A stretch of DNA of 64,000 nt. It comes from Bosea sp. 29B (GTDB lineage Bacteria > Pseudomonadota > Alphaproteobacteria > Rhizobiales > Beijerinckiaceae). Below the pieces are notes generated by a model. It worked only from the letters and a program-made list of their open reading frames with translations, had not been told where the DNA came from and did not search any database. A program made the translations under genes and the position numbers. Shown piece by piece: positions 1 to 11,700 of this stretch; position 1 is the first letter of the stretch; each line of letters begins with the position of its first letter. The stretch is from NCBI RefSeq assembly GCF_902506165.1, contig NZ_LR733817.1, forward strand, positions 2,961,937-3,025,936, in the 5' to 3' direction.

Positions 1-1
1 C

Positions 2-3000
2 GGCGGCACGATCAGGCCGTCGGATGCCGCCGCGCTCGTCGTCAACGGCACGCTGACGCTCGAGGCCGGCAGCGCTTACGACTACAGGCTGCATGGCTAC
101 GGAGCCTCCTCGCCGGGCTCGGCGACGACGCGGGTCAACGGCGATCTCGCCTTGAACGGTGGCACGCTCAACCTCGCCGGCGGCTCACAGCCGGCGATCG
201 GCTATCACCGCGTCATCAGCTATAGCGGCAGCCTGACGGGCAGCGGGCTTGTCATCGGCAGCACCCCGGTCACGAGCCCGGTGGCCTATACCTACACGCC
301 CGACACCTCGCAGGCCGGCAAGGTCGACGTCGTCGTCACCCCGAACGGGCTCGACATCTTGCAGCTCTGGGGCACGACGCCGGCCGGCGGCGGGGACGGC
401 GTCTGGAACGCCGGCAATACGAACTGGTGGAACCTCGGCGGCGCGGCGACGGCGTCATGGGGCGGTGCCTATGGCGTCTTCCGCGGCCCCGGCGGCACGA
501 TCACGATCGAGGGCACGCAGAACGCGGTCGGGCTGCAGTTCGCTGGCGGCAGCTATACGCTGGTCGGTGGCGCCGGCGGCAGCCTCAACCTGCACGGCTA
601 CAACACTGGCGGCATCGTCATCACCACGCCGGAGATCCGCGTGCTCGACGGCGAGACCGCGACGATCGCGGTCAGCATCACCGGCACGGACGGGCTGGAG
701 AAGACCGGCGACGGCACGCTGATCCTGTCGGGCGCCAACAGCTACAGCGGCGGCACCGTGATCTCGGGCGGCACCTTGCAGGTCTTTGCCGACGCCAATC
801 TCGGTGCGGTGACTGGCGGGCTGACCTTCGACAACGGCGCGCTTCATACGACCGCGAACATCGCCTCGAACCGCACGATCGACCTGCGCGACACCGGCGC
901 GGTCGTGACCGATGCCGGCACGACGCTGACCTTGACCGGCACGGTCTCCGGCGCCGGCGGGCTGATCAAGGCGGGCGACGGCACGCTGCTGCTGAGCGGG
1001 AGCAACAACTGGTCGGGCGGCACCCTGATCACCGCCGGCACGCTCCGGGCCGGCAGTGCCGGCGCCCTGCCGGTGATGACCGACTGGGTCCTGACCGGCG
1101 GCAGGCTCGATCTCAGCGGTTATGACCTGTCGATGCGCTTCCTTGCCGGCAGCGGCGGCGAGATCGCGCTGGGCAGTGCCGACCTCACCGTCGATCAGAC
1201 GCAGGACAGCCTCTACGCCGGCACCGTCACCGGCGCCGGCCGCCTGCTCAAGGACGGTTCGGGAACCCTGCTCCTGACCGGGACCAGCAGCTATGCCGGC
1301 GGTACCGTGATCCGCGACGGCACGCTGGCGATCGTCGCCGATGCCAATCTCGGCGCTGCCGGCTCAAGCATCGCCTTCGACGGCGGCGGCCGCCTGGCGA
1401 GCTATGCCGACATCACCAGCGGGCGCTCCATCACGCTGTCGGGCACCGGCACGATCGAGACCTATGCCGGCACGAGCTTCGTCCTCGGCGGATCGATCAG
1501 CGGCGCCGGCAGCCTGGTCAAGGAGGGCTGGGGCACGCTGACGCTGACCGGCAGCGCGAACCATGCCGGCGGCACGACGATCGCGGCCGGCATGCTGCAG
1601 ATCGGCAATGGCGGCAGCACCGGCGAGCTTGCCGGCAATGTCGTCAACGACGCGATCCTCAGCTTCAACCGCTCGAACGACTACAGCTTCTCCGGCGCGA
1701 TCTCCGGCTCCGGCGTCGTCGTGCAGGCGGGCACCGGCACCACGGTCCTGACCGGCAACAACAGCTATGCCGGCGGCACGCTGATCCGGGCCGGCGCGCT
1801 TGAGGTCGCCAATGACGGCAATCTCGGCGCCGGCGGGACGGCGATCACCTTCCTGGGCGGGGCGCTGCGCTTTGGCGCCTCGTTCAGCACGGAGCGCACC
1901 GTGCTGCTGCTCGGCGACGGCACGATCGACAGCAACGGCCATGACGGCACCCTGAGCGGCGGCATTTATGGCGCTGCCGACCTGATCAAGACCGGCGCCG
2001 GCACGCTGACGCTGACCGGCGCCAACGCCTATCGCAACACCATCGTCGAAGCCGGCGCGCTCGTCGGCAATGCCGCCTCGATCTCCGGCAACGTCACCGC
2101 CAATGGCACGGTCGTGTTCGACCAGCGCGACGACGCCAGCATCGCCAGCGTGTTCTCGGGAAGCGGCCGCTTCGCCAAGGCCGGCGGCGGGGCGCTCGAA
2201 CTGACCGGCGACAGCTCCGGCTTCTCCGGTTCGAGCACGGTCTCCGCCGGCACGCTCATCGTCAACGGCGCGCTCGGCGGCGGGCTCGCGGTCGAGGCCG
2301 GCGCCCGGCTGCAGGGCAGCGGCACCGTCGGTTCGACCACGATCCAGGCGGGCGCGACGATCGCACCGGGCAACTCGATCGGAACAATCACCGTCGCCGG
2401 CGACATCACCTTCGCACAAGGCTCGACCTATGAAGTCGAAGTCAGCCCGGACGGCCAGAGCGACAAGATCCTGGCGTCCGGCTCGGCGACAATCTCGGGC
2501 GGGACAGTGCAGGTGCTGGCCGAAAACGGCAACTATGCGGCTTCGACCAGCTACACGATCCTGACCGCCTCCGGTGGGGTCAGTGGCCAGTTCTCGACGG
2601 TGACCTCGAACCTGGCCTTCCTGACGCCGTCGCTGGCTTACGACAGTCAGAACGTCACGCTGACGATGACCCGCAACGATGCCGCGTTCGGACCGGATGA
2701 TTCAGGCCGCACCTCCATCGCCACCACCCGCAATCAGGGCTTCATCGCGATCGCGGCGGAGCGGCTCGGGGTCGGCAATGCGGTCTATGACACGCTGATC
2801 TCAGCGACGGCGGCCGAGGCCCGCGCCGGTTTCGACCTGCTTTCGGGCGAAGCGCATGCCCAGGCGGTCAGCGTGATGATCGACGAGAGCCGGCTGGTGC
2901 GCGACACCATTTTGGGCCATCTGCGTGGGCCATTGCTCACCGCGCCGGGTCAGCAGGTCGCGGCGAGCTTCTCCGCCGACCTGCCCGGCCGCAAGGGTGC

Positions 3001-3862
3001 GATCGCGATGCCCGCGCCGGTCCCGCAGCCGCGCTACGCCCTCTGGGGCACCGCCTTCGGCAGCACCGGCAATACGGACGGCGACGGCAATGCCGCGAGC
3101 ATGAGCCGCCGCAGCGGTGGCGCCCTGCTCGGCGCCGATTTGATGCTCTATGACGCGCCGGGTTCGTCGCTGAAGGTCGGCGTCGCCGGCGGCTACAGCC
3201 AGTCGCGCTTCGATCTCGATGCCAGGCTCTCGACCGGCAAGCTCGAGAGCGGCCACGCCGCGCTCTATGCCGGCGCCCGCTTCGGCCAGCTCAGGCTCGA
3301 TGCCGGCGCAGCCTACACCTGGTCCGAGAGCGACATCCGCCGCCAGGTCGCGATCCGCGGCTTCGGCGATCTGCTGCGCCTGCAGCGTCCGGGCTCGGTG
3401 ATGCAAGGCTTTGCCGAGCTCGGCTATGGCTTCGCCTTCAGCGGGGTTGCGCTGGAGCCCTTCGCCCAGTTGGCGCTGATCCGGGTCAGCACCGACGCCG
3501 GCACCGAGCGCGGCGGGGCGGCGGCCCTGCGTGTTCTCTCCTCCGACCAGACGCTGGGCTTCACCACGCTGGGCCTGCGGGCCGAGGCGCAGCTCGGGGC
3601 GATGCCGCTGTTCGCCCGCGCCATGCTCGGCTGGCGCCACGGCTTTGGCGAGCTCACCCCGCAGGCGCGCACCGCCTTCGTCGCCGGCACCACGCCGGCG
3701 CAGGTCTTCGCCGCCCGGATCGACCGCGACGCCCTCACCGCCGAGGCCGGGCTCGACTGGCGCATCTCGCAGGCCACCGCCCTCGGCCTGACCTACTCCG
3801 CCGCCATCGGCGAACGCTCCCGCGATCACGCCCTCAAGGGTAGGGTCGAAATGCGATTCTGA
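2..3862 (+). CDS. Autotransporter with PATR repeats and C-terminal beta-barrel (5' truncated)
   Basis: The frame is open from the first bases, so the start and signal peptide lie outside the window; 1286 residues are visible. The passenger holds about seven autotransporter-associated beta-strand repeats of the form L-K-x-G-x-G-T-L-x-L-(S/T)-G-x-x-x-Y-x-G-G-T, starting near 690, 955, 1240, 1510, 1717, 1980 and 2170. A linker with the usual PGNSIGT-type motif follows near 2365. The last ~280 residues (from about 3030) form the autotransporter barrel and end in Phe (RVEMRF), the typical outer membrane protein terminus. The family secretes its own passenger through the barrel as a beta-helix on the cell surface; the passenger here shows no protease or lipase motif, so adhesion or biofilm is only a guess. 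No terminator is visible downstream. Confidence 0.93.
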   Translation, partial: GGTIRPSDAAALVVNGTLTLEAGSAYDYRLHGYGASSPGSATTRVNGDLALNGGTLNLAGGSQPAIGYHRVISYSGSLTGSGLVIGSTPVTSPVAYTYTPDTSQAGKVDVVVTPNGLDILQLWGTTPAGGGDGVWNAGNTNWWNLGGAATASWGGAYGVFRGPGGTITIEGTQNAVGLQFAGGSYTLVGGAGGSLNLHGYNTGGIVITTPEIRVLDGETATIAVSITGTDGLEKTGDGTLILSGANSYSGGTVISGGTLQVFADANLGAVTGGLTFDNGALHTTANIASNRTIDLRDTGAVVTDAGTTLTLTGTVSGAGGLIKAGDGTLLLSGSNNWSGGTLITAGTLRAGSAGALPVMTDWVLTGGRLDLSGYDLSMRFLAGSGGEIALGSADLTVDQTQDSLYAGTVTGAGRLLKDGSGTLLLTGTSSYAGGTVIRDGTLAIVADANLGAAGSSIAFDGGGRLASYADITSGRSITLSGTGTIETYAGTSFVLGGSISGAGSLVKEGWGTLTLTGSANHAGGTTIAAGMLQIGNGGSTGELAGNVVNDAILSFNRSNDYSFSGAISGSGVVVQAGTGTTVLTGNNSYAGGTLIRAGALEVANDGNLGAGGTAITFLGGALRFGASFSTERTVLLLGDGTIDSNGHDGTLSGGIYGAADLIKTGAGTLTLTGANAYRNTIVEAGALVGNAASISGNVTANGTVVFDQRDDASIASVFSGSGRFAKAGGGALELTGDSSGFSGSSTVSAGTLIVNGALGGGLAVEAGARLQGSGTVGSTTIQAGATIAPGNSIGTITVAGDITFAQGSTYEVEVSPDGQSDKILASGSATISGGTVQVLAENGNYAASTSYTILTASGGVSGQFSTVTSNLAFLTPSLAYDSQNVTLTMTRNDAAFGPDDSGRTSIATTRNQGFIAIAAERLGVGNAVYDTLISATAAEARAGFDLLSGEAHAQAVSVMIDESRLVRDTILGHLRGPLLTAPGQQVAASFSADLPGRKGAIAMPAPVPQPRYALWGTAFGSTGNTDGDGNAASMSRRSGGALLGADLMLYDAPGSSLKVGVAGGYSQSRFDLDARLSTGKLESGHAALYAGARFGQLRLDAGAAYTWSESDIRRQVAIRGFGDLLRLQRPGSVMQGFAELGYGFAFSGVALEPFAQLALIRVSTDAGTERGGAAALRVLSSDQTLGFTTLGLRAEAQLGAMPLFARAMLGWRHGFGELTPQARTAFVAGTTPAQVFAARIDRDALTAEAGLDWRISQATALGLTYSAAIGERSRDHALKGRVEMRF

Positions 3863-3918
3863 ACGGGGGGCCGGCGAGCCGCCCAGCGATCCGTAGCCAG
3901 ATCAGTCGCGCCCGCCCG

Positions 3919-4155
3919 TCACGTGCGCTTCCGGCCGGCGCGTGGAATGCGTCCCCGAACCGCGGCTTCGATCTCGCTTCTCGCAAGGCCGATATCCTTG
4001 AGGGCGGGCTCGTCGAGCTCGTACAGGTGGTCGATGGCGGCGCGGCGCGCGAAATAGCGCGCGATCGCCTGGAGCAGCACACCCGGCAGGTGGAGCGATG
4101 CCTCGGAGCGCTTCGCGACGACAGGCCGAACGATGGCGGGCAGGACTGCAGACAT
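3919..4155 (-). CDS. DUF1127 small protein
   Basis: This encodes 78 residues. The C-terminal half carries the DUF1127 signature: a basic amphipathic helix, then LYELDEPALKDIGL and RSEIEAAVRG. The start was chosen because GAGGAGG lies five bases upstream of this ATG; a longer open frame to 4314 would run into the palindrome at 4281-4304. DUF1127 proteins are common in Rhizobiales, and some bind RNA or influence phosphate and stress regulation; the role here is unknown. The gene is divergent from the MocR-type regulator, and the 176-bp gap holds a perfect inverted repeat, so shared control is plausible. Confidence 0.8.
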   Translation of the reverse strand: MSAVLPAIVRPVVAKRSEASLHLPGVLLQAIARYFARRAAIDHLYELDEPALKDIGLARSEIEAAVRGRIPRAGRKRT

Positions 4156-4280
4156 ATTGGCCTCCTCGAAGGCACGAAGCCGCGCGAACGCCGAGGCGAA
4201 AGCGCCTCGCACATTGGCGAGGCGCCTTTCGTCCCTGCAATCGCCGCCGTTTGGGTGTGGCTGGGTTGATGAAGGCAAAA

Positions 4281-4304
4281 TGATCCGATACAGATATCGG
4301 ATCA
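4281..4304. promoter_or_regulatory. Perfect 10-bp inverted repeat, candidate operator
   Basis: TGATCCGATA, four bases CAGA, then TATCGGATCA is a perfect dyad. It sits 27 bp before the start of the MocR-type regulator and 125 bp before the divergent DUF1127 gene. Position and symmetry fit an autoregulatory operator or overlap with a core promoter. No T-run follows, so it is not a terminator. Confidence 0.6.
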
Positions 4305-4331
4305 ATGAAAACATTGCTCTCGGTGCAATAA

Positions 4332-5675
4332 ATGTCGAGATCCGACTATCTCAGGCTGGCCGACATGATCGCGGCCGAAATCGCCGCAGGAACGCTCAAG
4401 CCGGGCGAGCGCCTGCCGCCCCAGCGCAACTTCGCCTATGAGCGCAAGATCGCCGTCTCGACGGCGAGCCGGGTCTACGCCGAGCTGCTGCGCCGCGGCC
4501 TCGTCGTCGGCGAGGTCGGCCGGGGCACCTTCGTCTCGGGAGAAGCCAGGCGCGGGGTGGCGGCCCCCGGCGAGCCGAGCAGCACCCGGATCGATCTCGA
4601 ATTCAACTATCCGATCCTACCCCGGCAGGCCGCTCTGATCGCCAGGAGTCTGGCCGGCCTGGAGGAGACCGCGGCGCTGGATGCGGCCTTGCGGCAGGCG
4701 ACAAGCGTCGGCACGCCGGCGATCCGCAGCATTGGCGCCGCCTTCCTCTCGCAAGGCGGCTGGACGCCGGCGCCCGAGCAACTGGTCTTCACCGGTAATG
4801 GCCGCCAATCCGTCGCCGCGGCGCTTGCCGCTCTTGTTCCGACCGGCGGGCGCTGCGGCGTCGAGGCCCTGACCTACCCCTTCATCAAGGGGATCGCCGC
4901 CCGGCTGGGCGTCACACTGGTGCCGCTGGCGATGGATGAGAGCGGCATGCGCCCCGACGCGGTGCAGAAGGCGCATCGCGAGGCCCATCTGTCGGCGCTC
5001 TATATTCAGCCGGCGGTCCAGAACCCGCTGGGAACGACGATGCCGCAAGCCCGCCGTGCCGATCTGCTGGGAGTCGTCGAGGCGCTCGGCCTGCCGATCA
5101 TCGAGGACAATGTCTACGGTTTCCTCGAGGATGGGCCGCCGCTGGCTGCGCTCGCGCCGGACTCCTGCCTCGTCATCGACAGCCTTTCCAAAAAGGTCGC
5201 GCCGGGGCTGACGCTGGGCTTCGTCGTGGTGCCGCTGCGCCTGCGCGAAAGCGTCAAGGCCTCGGTGCGCTCCGGCGGCTGGACGGCGACGGGGTTCGCC
5301 TTCGCGGCCGCCCAGCGGATGATGAGCGACGGCACCATCGCCGAGCTCGCCAAATTGAAGTGCCTCGACGCCCGCGCACGCCAGGCGCTCGCAGCCGAGC
5401 GCCTCGCCGGCTTCGAGGTCCAGGCCAACAGGAACTGCTACCATCTGTGGCTGACGCTGCCGGCGCATTGGCGCTCGCAGAGCTTCGTCGCGGCCGCAGC
5501 CCGGCGCGATATCGCGCTGACTCCGTCGAGCACCTTCGCAGCGACACCCGGCCACGCGCCGAACGCGGTCAGGCTGGCACTGGCGACGCCGAGCATGGAG
5601 CAGCTCGATCTCGGTCTGCATACGTTGGCCGCGCTGCTGCACGCCCGTGAGGACGATTTCGACTCGACGGAGTGA
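4332..5675 (+). CDS. MocR/PdxR-type GntR regulator with aminotransferase-fold domain
   Basis: This encodes 447 residues. Residues 1-70 form a GntR winged helix ([12 protein letters not shown], then the [18 protein letters not shown] recognition region and GRGTFVSG). From about residue 90 onward is a fold-type I aminotransferase domain with the NPLG motif, IEDNVYGFL, and the PLP lysine in SLSKK (Lys287) before APGLTLGF. MocR proteins sense PLP or an amino compound and regulate divergent metabolic genes. None of the neighbours obviously makes PLP, so the ligand cannot be named. The gene reads away from the palindrome at 4281-4304, which is a likely autoregulatory site. SelO follows after 77 bp on the same strand. 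Confidence 0.9.
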   Translation: MSRSDYLRLADMIAAEIAAGTLKPGERLPPQRNFAYERKIAVSTASRVYAELLRRGLVVGEVGRGTFVSGEARRGVAAPGEPSSTRIDLEFNYPILPRQAALIARSLAGLEETAALDAALRQATSVGTPAIRSIGAAFLSQGGWTPAPEQLVFTGNGRQSVAAALAALVPTGGRCGVEALTYPFIKGIAARLGVTLVPLAMDESGMRPDAVQKAHREAHLSALYIQPAVQNPLGTTMPQARRADLLGVVEALGLPIIEDNVYGFLEDGPPLAALAPDSCLVIDSLSKKVAPGLTLGFVVVPLRLRESVKASVRSGGWTATGFAFAAAQRMMSDGTIAELAKLKCLDARARQALAAERLAGFEVQANRNCYHLWLTLPAHWRSQSFVAAAARRDIALTPSSTFAATPGHAPNAVRLALATPSMEQLDLGLHTLAALLHAREDDFDSTE

Positions 5676-5752
5676 GCGAGGCGCGGCAGGGGATAGCCTG
5701 CCGGAGTTCGGCTTCCTGTTGCGATGGCGCTTTCCGCGTATATCTACCATCG

Positions 5753-7225
5753 ATGACCCTGATCGCCTTCGACAACTCCTATGCGCGCCTGCCGCAACGC
5801 TTCTACGCGACGGTGGCCCCGACGCCTGTGGCTGCGCCCCGGCTGATCCGGCTGAACAGGCCGCTCGCACTGGAGCTCGGGCTCGATCCCGACTGGCTGG
5901 AAGGCCCGGAGGGCGTGGCCATGCTGTCCGGCAATAGCGTGCCGGCCGGCGCAGCGTCGATCGCAACCGCCTATGCCGGCCATCAGTTCGGCGGCTTCAG
6001 CCCTCAGCTCGGCGACGGGCGGGCCATCCTGCTCGGCGAGCTGGTCGACCGGCGCGGCAGGCGCCGGGATCTCCAGCTCAAGGGCGCCGGCCCAACCCCG
6101 TTCTCGCGTCGAGGCGACGGCCGGGCGGCGCTGGGGCCGGTCCTGCGCGAATATGTCGTCAGCGAAGCGATGGCCGCTCTCGGCGTCCCGACGACGCGCG
6201 CGCTAGCTGCGGTCCTGACGGGCGAGGCCGTCAGGCGCGAGACAGCGCTGCCCGGCGCCGTCCTGACCCGCATCGCCTCCAGCCACATCCGGATCGGCAC
6301 CTTCCAGTTTTTCGCCGCCCGCGGCGATGCTGAGGCGCTGCGCCTGCTCGCCGACCATGTCATCGCACGGCACTACCCGGACTGCACCGGCGATGGCCGC
6401 TATCTTGCCCTGTTCGAGGCCGTGGTTGCCGCGCAGGCCGCGCTCGTCGCGCAATGGATGACGATCGGCTTCATCCACGGCGTGATGAACACCGACAACA
6501 TGTCGATCGCCGGCGAAACCATCGACTACGGGCCCTGCGCCTTCATGGACGTCTATCATCCGACGACCGTGTTCAGCTCGATCGATGAGCACGGGCGCTA
6601 TGCCTTCGGCAACCAGCCACCGATCGCCCGCTGGAATCTGGCGCGCCTGGCCGAGGCGCTTCTGCCGCTGCTGGCCGACGACCCCGACAGGGCCGTGTCG
6701 ATCGCGCAGGAGGCGCTCGGCCGGTTCGACCCGCAATTCCAGCAGAACTTGATCGCAGGCTTCCGCCGCAAGCTCGGCCTCGCCATCGAGGAGGCTGATG
6801 ATGTCGAGCTCATCAAGGCGCTGCTCGAGGCGATGCAGCGCGGCAAGGCCGATTTCACCCTGGTCTTCCGGCGCCTGAGCGAAGCGGCCGGGCAAGCTGA
6901 CGGCGCCGATGCCTGCCGCAGCCTCTTCGCCGACCCGGCCGCGTTCGATGCCTGGGAGGAGCGCTGGCGCCAGCGCCTGCTGCGGGAGCCTGCATCGGCG
7001 CAGGAGCGGCAGGATGCCATGCTGGGCACGAACCCGCTGTTCATCCCGCGAAACCACATGGTCGAGGCGGCGATCCAGGCTGCCGTCGAGCGAGATGACC
7101 TCGCGCCGTTCGAGACCCTGGCTGACGTTCTCTCCAGGCCCTTCGACGCGCAGCCCGGCCGCGAGGACCATGCCCGGCCGCCGGTCGCACATGAGCGCGT
7201 GCTCGCGACGTTCTGCGGGACTTAA
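5753..7225 (+). CDS. selO: Protein adenylyltransferase SelO (YdiU family)
   Basis: This encodes 490 residues from the ATG at 5753, chosen because [14 protein letters not shown] matches the family N-terminus; an upstream frame to 5672 adds an unrelated stretch. Family motifs are clear: [39 protein letters not shown], the catalytic segment [13 protein letters not shown], then DYGPCAFMD. The late segment [12 protein letters not shown] is also conserved. SelO is a pseudokinase-fold enzyme that transfers AMP to Ser, Thr or Tyr of target proteins during redox stress. Bacterial forms usually lack the C-terminal selenocysteine, and this one ends ATFCGT. It stands alone, convergent with the serine dehydratase 36 bp downstream. 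Confidence 0.93.
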   Translation: MTLIAFDNSYARLPQRFYATVAPTPVAAPRLIRLNRPLALELGLDPDWLEGPEGVAMLSGNSVPAGAASIATAYAGHQFGGFSPQLGDGRAILLGELVDRRGRRRDLQLKGAGPTPFSRRGDGRAALGPVLREYVVSEAMAALGVPTTRALAAVLTGEAVRRETALPGAVLTRIASSHIRIGTFQFFAARGDAEALRLLADHVIARHYPDCTGDGRYLALFEAVVAAQAALVAQWMTIGFIHGVMNTDNMSIAGETIDYGPCAFMDVYHPTTVFSSIDEHGRYAFGNQPPIARWNLARLAEALLPLLADDPDRAVSIAQEALGRFDPQFQQNLIAGFRRKLGLAIEEADDVELIKALLEAMQRGKADFTLVFRRLSEAAGQADGADACRSLFADPAAFDAWEERWRQRLLREPASAQERQDAMLGTNPLFIPRNHMVEAAIQAAVERDDLAPFETLADVLSRPFDAQPGREDHARPPVAHERVLATFCGT

Positions 7226-7261
7226 GGGCGTCTCCGGCGAAAGCAGGCCCGCCTTCAAGGC

Positions 7262-8644
7262 TCAGCATTCCGGCAGGTTGACTGCGAGGCCGCCGAGGCT
7301 GGTTTCCTTGAACCTGGCGTTCATGGCTTCACCGGTCTGGCGCATCGCCTCGATGCAGTTGTCGAGCGGCATGAAATGCGAGCCGTCGCCGCGCAAAGCG
7401 AGCGAAGCGGCCGCGACCGCCTTGATCGCGCCGATGCCGTTGCGCTCGATGCAGGGGACCTGTACCAGGCCCGCGACCGGATCGCAGGTCATGCCGAGAT
7501 GGTGTTCGAGTGCGATCTCCGCTGCATTCTCGACCTGCTCGGGTGATCCGCCGAGCACCGCGCAGAAGCCGGCCGCAGCCATAGCCGCCGCCGAGCCGAC
7601 CTCGCCCTGGCAGCCGGCCTCGGCGCCGGAGATCGAGGCGTTGTGCTTGATCAGCCCGCCGATCGCCGCGGCCGTCAGCAGGAAATCGGGGATCCTCTCG
7701 GGCTCGGCCCCGACGCAATGGTCGAGATAATAGCGCAGCACCGCAGGCACGACGCCGGCCGCCCCATTGGTCGGCGAGGTCACCACCCGGCCGCCGGCGG
7801 CGTTCTCCTCGTTCACGGCCATGGCATAGACGCCGAGCCAGTCCGAGGCCGCATGGGGCTGGGCCCGATTGCTCTGGCGCTCGGCCGTCAGCTGCCGATG
7901 GATATTCGCGGCCCGGCGGCGCACATGCAGCCCGCCCGGCAATTCGCCATCCTGAACCAAGCCTCTTTCGATGCAGCCGTTCATCACCGACCAGAGACGG
8001 GCCAGGCCGCGCTCGACCTCTTCAGGCGACTGGAGATTGCCCTCGTTGGCGCGCTTCATCTGGGCGATCGACAGCCCGCTCTCGCGCGCCATGCGCAGCA
8101 TCGTCGCCGCATTCGCGAACGGGTAGGGCCAGGAGGATGTGGTGGCGGCGGCTTTGGGTGCCTCGCGCTCCTGCGCCGTCACCACGAAGCCGCCGCCGAT
8201 CGAATAATAGGTCTCGGACAAGAGCTCGGCCCCGGCGGAATCGCGAACGCGGAAAACGAGCCCGTTGGCGTGGCCCGGCAAGGGCGGCCCGTAGTCGAAG
8301 ACGATGTCGGTGGCGGGATCGAAAGCGAGCGGCGGCAGGCCGTCGAGGCGCAGAAGATGGCTACGCTGAAGATCCTCGAGCTGCTGCGCGGCCGCGTCGA
8401 AATCGAATTCGGCCGGCGTCCAGCCGAGCAGGCCCAGCGTCACGGCCCGATCCGTGGCGTGGCCCTTCCCGGTGAAGGCGAGCGAGCCATAGAGCGTGAC
8501 GCCGACCGCCGCCGCATCATCGCGGGACGGATGCCGGCGCAGGAGATCCAGGAAATGCGCCGCGGCCGTCATCGGCCCCATCGTATGCGAGGATGACGGG
8601 CCGATCCCGATCTTGAAGACGTCGAACACACTCAGAAACATCAA
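7262..8644 (-). CDS. sdaA: L-serine ammonia-lyase (single chain, iron-sulfur type)
   Basis: This encodes 460 residues. The N-terminal beta domain has SSSHTMGPM near residue 18, and the C-terminal alpha domain carries the [4Fe-4S] cysteine segments [13 protein letters not shown] and [18 protein letters not shown]. It converts L-serine to pyruvate and ammonia in the cytosol. Length and domain order match single-chain SdaA/SdaB. No partner gene is adjacent: SelO converges from the left and the efflux operon ends 78 bp to the right on the same strand. A degraded partial copy of this gene lies at 30740-30916. Confidence 0.95.
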   Translation of the reverse strand: MMFLSVFDVFKIGIGPSSSHTMGPMTAAAHFLDLLRRHPSRDDAAAVGVTLYGSLAFTGKGHATDRAVTLGLLGWTPAEFDFDAAAQQLEDLQRSHLLRLDGLPPLAFDPATDIVFDYGPPLPGHANGLVFRVRDSAGAELLSETYYSIGGGFVVTAQEREAPKAAATTSSWPYPFANAATMLRMARESGLSIAQMKRANEGNLQSPEEVERGLARLWSVMNGCIERGLVQDGELPGGLHVRRRAANIHRQLTAERQSNRAQPHAASDWLGVYAMAVNEENAAGGRVVTSPTNGAAGVVPAVLRYYLDHCVGAEPERIPDFLLTAAAIGGLIKHNASISGAEAGCQGEVGSAAAMAAAGFCAVLGGSPEQVENAAEIALEHHLGMTCDPVAGLVQVPCIERNGIGAIKAVAAASLALRGDGSHFMPLDNCIEAMRQTGEAMNARFKETSLGGLAVNLPEC

Positions 8645-8722
8645 ACGCCTCCAGCCGAACGCGCGATCCTACACAGTCCGGATGAGAGCGCGAGCGGTGT
8701 GATCGCCGTCCAGCCGGAATGC

Positions 8723-11700
8723 TCAGCCTGGCGTCGTGCCGGGCGAAGCAGCCTCCGGGGCGGCGGCCTCACCTTTGCGGCGGGCGCTCAGCTTGCTCAT
8801 CCAGAGATAGATGATCGGCGTGGTGTAGAGCGTCAGGATCTGGCTGAGGATCAGCCCGCCGACGATGGTGATGCCGAGTGGGCGGCGCAGCTCCGCGCCG
8901 GGGCCGGTCGCGATCATCAGTGGCACCGCGCCCAGCATGGCCGAGAGCGTCGTCATCAGGATAGGCCGGAAGCGTTCCAGGCAGGCCTCGAAGATCGCCT
9001 CGCGCGACGGCATGGCGCGCTGGCGTTCGGCGCTGATCGCGAAATCGACCAGCATGATGCCGTTCTTCTTGACGATGCCGATCAGCAGGATGATGCCGAT
9101 AAAGGCGATGATGGTGAGGTCGGCCCCGGCGATCCGCAGCGCGATCAGCGCACCCAGTCCCGCCGAGGGCAGGGTCGAGAGGATCGTCACCGGGTGGATC
9201 AGGCTCTCATAGAGCACGCCGAGGATGATGTAGACCGCCAGGATCGCGACCAGGATCATCATGCCCTGGCTGCCGGCCCCTTGCGAGAATGCCTTGGCGT
9301 CGCCGGCGAATTCCGCCCGCAGCGAGGCCGGCATATGCAGGCCCTCGACGGCGGCGACGACCGCATCGCTCGCCTCCTGCAGGCCGACGCCGGGGGCGAG
9401 GTCATAGGTGATCGTCACGGCCGGGAACTGGCCCTGATGGTTGATGACGAGCGGGGCGGTGCCGCGCTCGACCTTGACCAAGCTGCGCAGCGGCACCTGC
9501 ACGCCGTTGCGGCCCGGCACATAGAGATCGAGGATGTCATTGGGGTCGCGGCTGCGCGAGGGCGCGACCTCGAGCACGACGCGGTACTGATTGCGCGCGC
9601 CGTAGATCGTCGAGATCTGGCGCTGGCTGAAGGCATCCGCCAGCACATTGTCGATGGCCTGGATCGCGACGCCGAACTGCGAGGCCTTGTTGCGGTCGAT
9701 CACGACATTCGCCTGCAGGCCGCCCTGCTCGCGATCGGTCGAGACATCGACGAGCTCGGGCAGGGTGCGCAGCTTCTCCAGCACCTTGGGCACCCATTCC
9801 TGCAGCTCCGGCAGGTCGGGGTCCCAGAGCGTGAACTGGTATTGCGAACGGCCCTGGCGCCCGCCGGCGCGCACGTCCTGCACCGGGGTCAGGAAGATGC
9901 GCAGGCCCGGGATCGAGCCGAGGCGTCCGCGCAGGCGGTTGACCACCTGGGCCGAGCTCAGGCTGCGTTCCTGCAGGGGTTTCAGGCTGACGAAGAAGCG
10001 CCCGGTATTCACCGAGCCGCCGCCACCAATGAAGGAGGCGACGCCGAGGATCGCAGGATCGCTCGCGACGATCGCCGCCCCCTGCTGCTGGAGCTGCGCC
10101 ATCGCCGGGAAGGAGATGTCGGTCGAAGCCTGGGTGAAACCGATGATCAGCCCGGTGTCGTCCTGCGGGAAATAGCCTTTGGGCGCACTGCGGAACATCT
10201 GCACGGTCAGCGCCACAGTCGCGATCATCACGACCAGCATCAGCCAGCTATGCCGCAGCACGACCGTGAGCGTGCGGGCGTAGAAGCCGATCATCGCCGC
10301 CAGCACGCGCTCGACCGTCCGGTCGAACCGGTTGGGGGCATGTGGGCCGCTCTTCAGGAAATGCGCGCAGACCATCGGCGTGACGCTGAGCGAGACGGCC
10401 GTCGAGACGAGGATGGCGAAGGTCAGCGTCAGCGTGAATTCGCGGAAGAAGCGGCCGGCCACCCCGTCCATGAAGAAGAGCGGGATGAAGGCTGCGATCA
10501 GCGAGAGGCTGATCGAGACCACCGTGAAGCCGATCTGGCCGGCGCCGAGCAGAGCGGCACGCAGCGGCGAGATGCCCCGGGCGACATTGCGCTCGATGTT
10601 CTCGATCATGACGATGGCGTCGTCGACGACGAAGCCGACCGAGATCGTCACCGCCATCAGCGAGAGATTGTCGAGCGTGAAGCCGGCGAGCCACATCGCG
10701 GCGAAGGTGCCGGCGATGGAGAGCGGCACGGTCACGCCGGCAGCGATGGTGAGCGTGGTGCGGCGCAGGAACAGGAAGACGACCAGCATCACCAGCGCGA
10801 TGGAGATCAGCAATGTGTGCTGGATGTCGGCGATCGAGGCGCGGATCGTGACCGTGCGGTCCGACATGATCGAGAACTGGATCCCGGCCGGCACCCAGCG
10901 CTGGACCTCGGGCAGGAGCGCCTTCACCCGGTCGACGGTGTCGATCACGTTGGCGTCGGCCTGCTTGGTGATGGTGATGAGGATCGCCGGCTTGCCGTTG
11001 TACCAGCCGGCGGCGCGGCTGTTGCGCACGCCGCGCTCGACGGTCGCGACATCGGCGAGCCGGACGACCGTGCCCCTGGCCGAGCGCACGACGATGTTGC
11101 CGTAATCCTCCGGCTCGCGGATCTGGTTGTTGGCCGAGAGGGTCTCGCTGCGCCGCTCGCCGTCGAAGGAGCCGACCGCCGAGACGGTGTTGGCGCTGAC
11201 GATGGCGGTGCGGATCGTGTCGAGGCTCAGGCCCATGGCAGCGAGTTGGGCAGGATCGACCCGCACGCGGATCGCAGGCTGCTCGGCGCCGTTGACCGTG
11301 ACCTCGCCGACCCCTTCCACCTGCGAGATTCGCTGGGCGATGACGGTGTCGGCCGCGTCGTACATCGCGCTCGGCGTCATCGTGTCCGAGGTCAGGGCCA
11401 GGATCAGGATCGGCGCGGCGTTGGGGTTGGCCTTGCGGAATTGCGGCAGGGTCGGCAGGTCGCCGGGCAGGTCGGTCGCGGCTGCGTTCAACGCTGCCTG
11501 GACGTCGCGGGCGGCGCTGTCGGTGTTCCGCGTCAGGTCGAACTGCAGCACGATCGAGGTCGAGCCGAGCGAGCTCGTCGAGGTGATCTCGGTGACACCG
11601 GGGATCGAGCCCAGGCGTCGCTCCAGCGGCGCAGCGACGCTGCCGGCCATCGTCGCCGGATCGGCGCCCGGCCGGCTGGCGAAGACGCGGATCGTGGGGA

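Noticed and set aside
690..2270. Periodic repeats that might be a CRISPR or satellite array
   Set aside because: The repeats are degenerate at DNA level, in frame, and encode autotransporter beta-strand repeats. There are no spacers of equal length.
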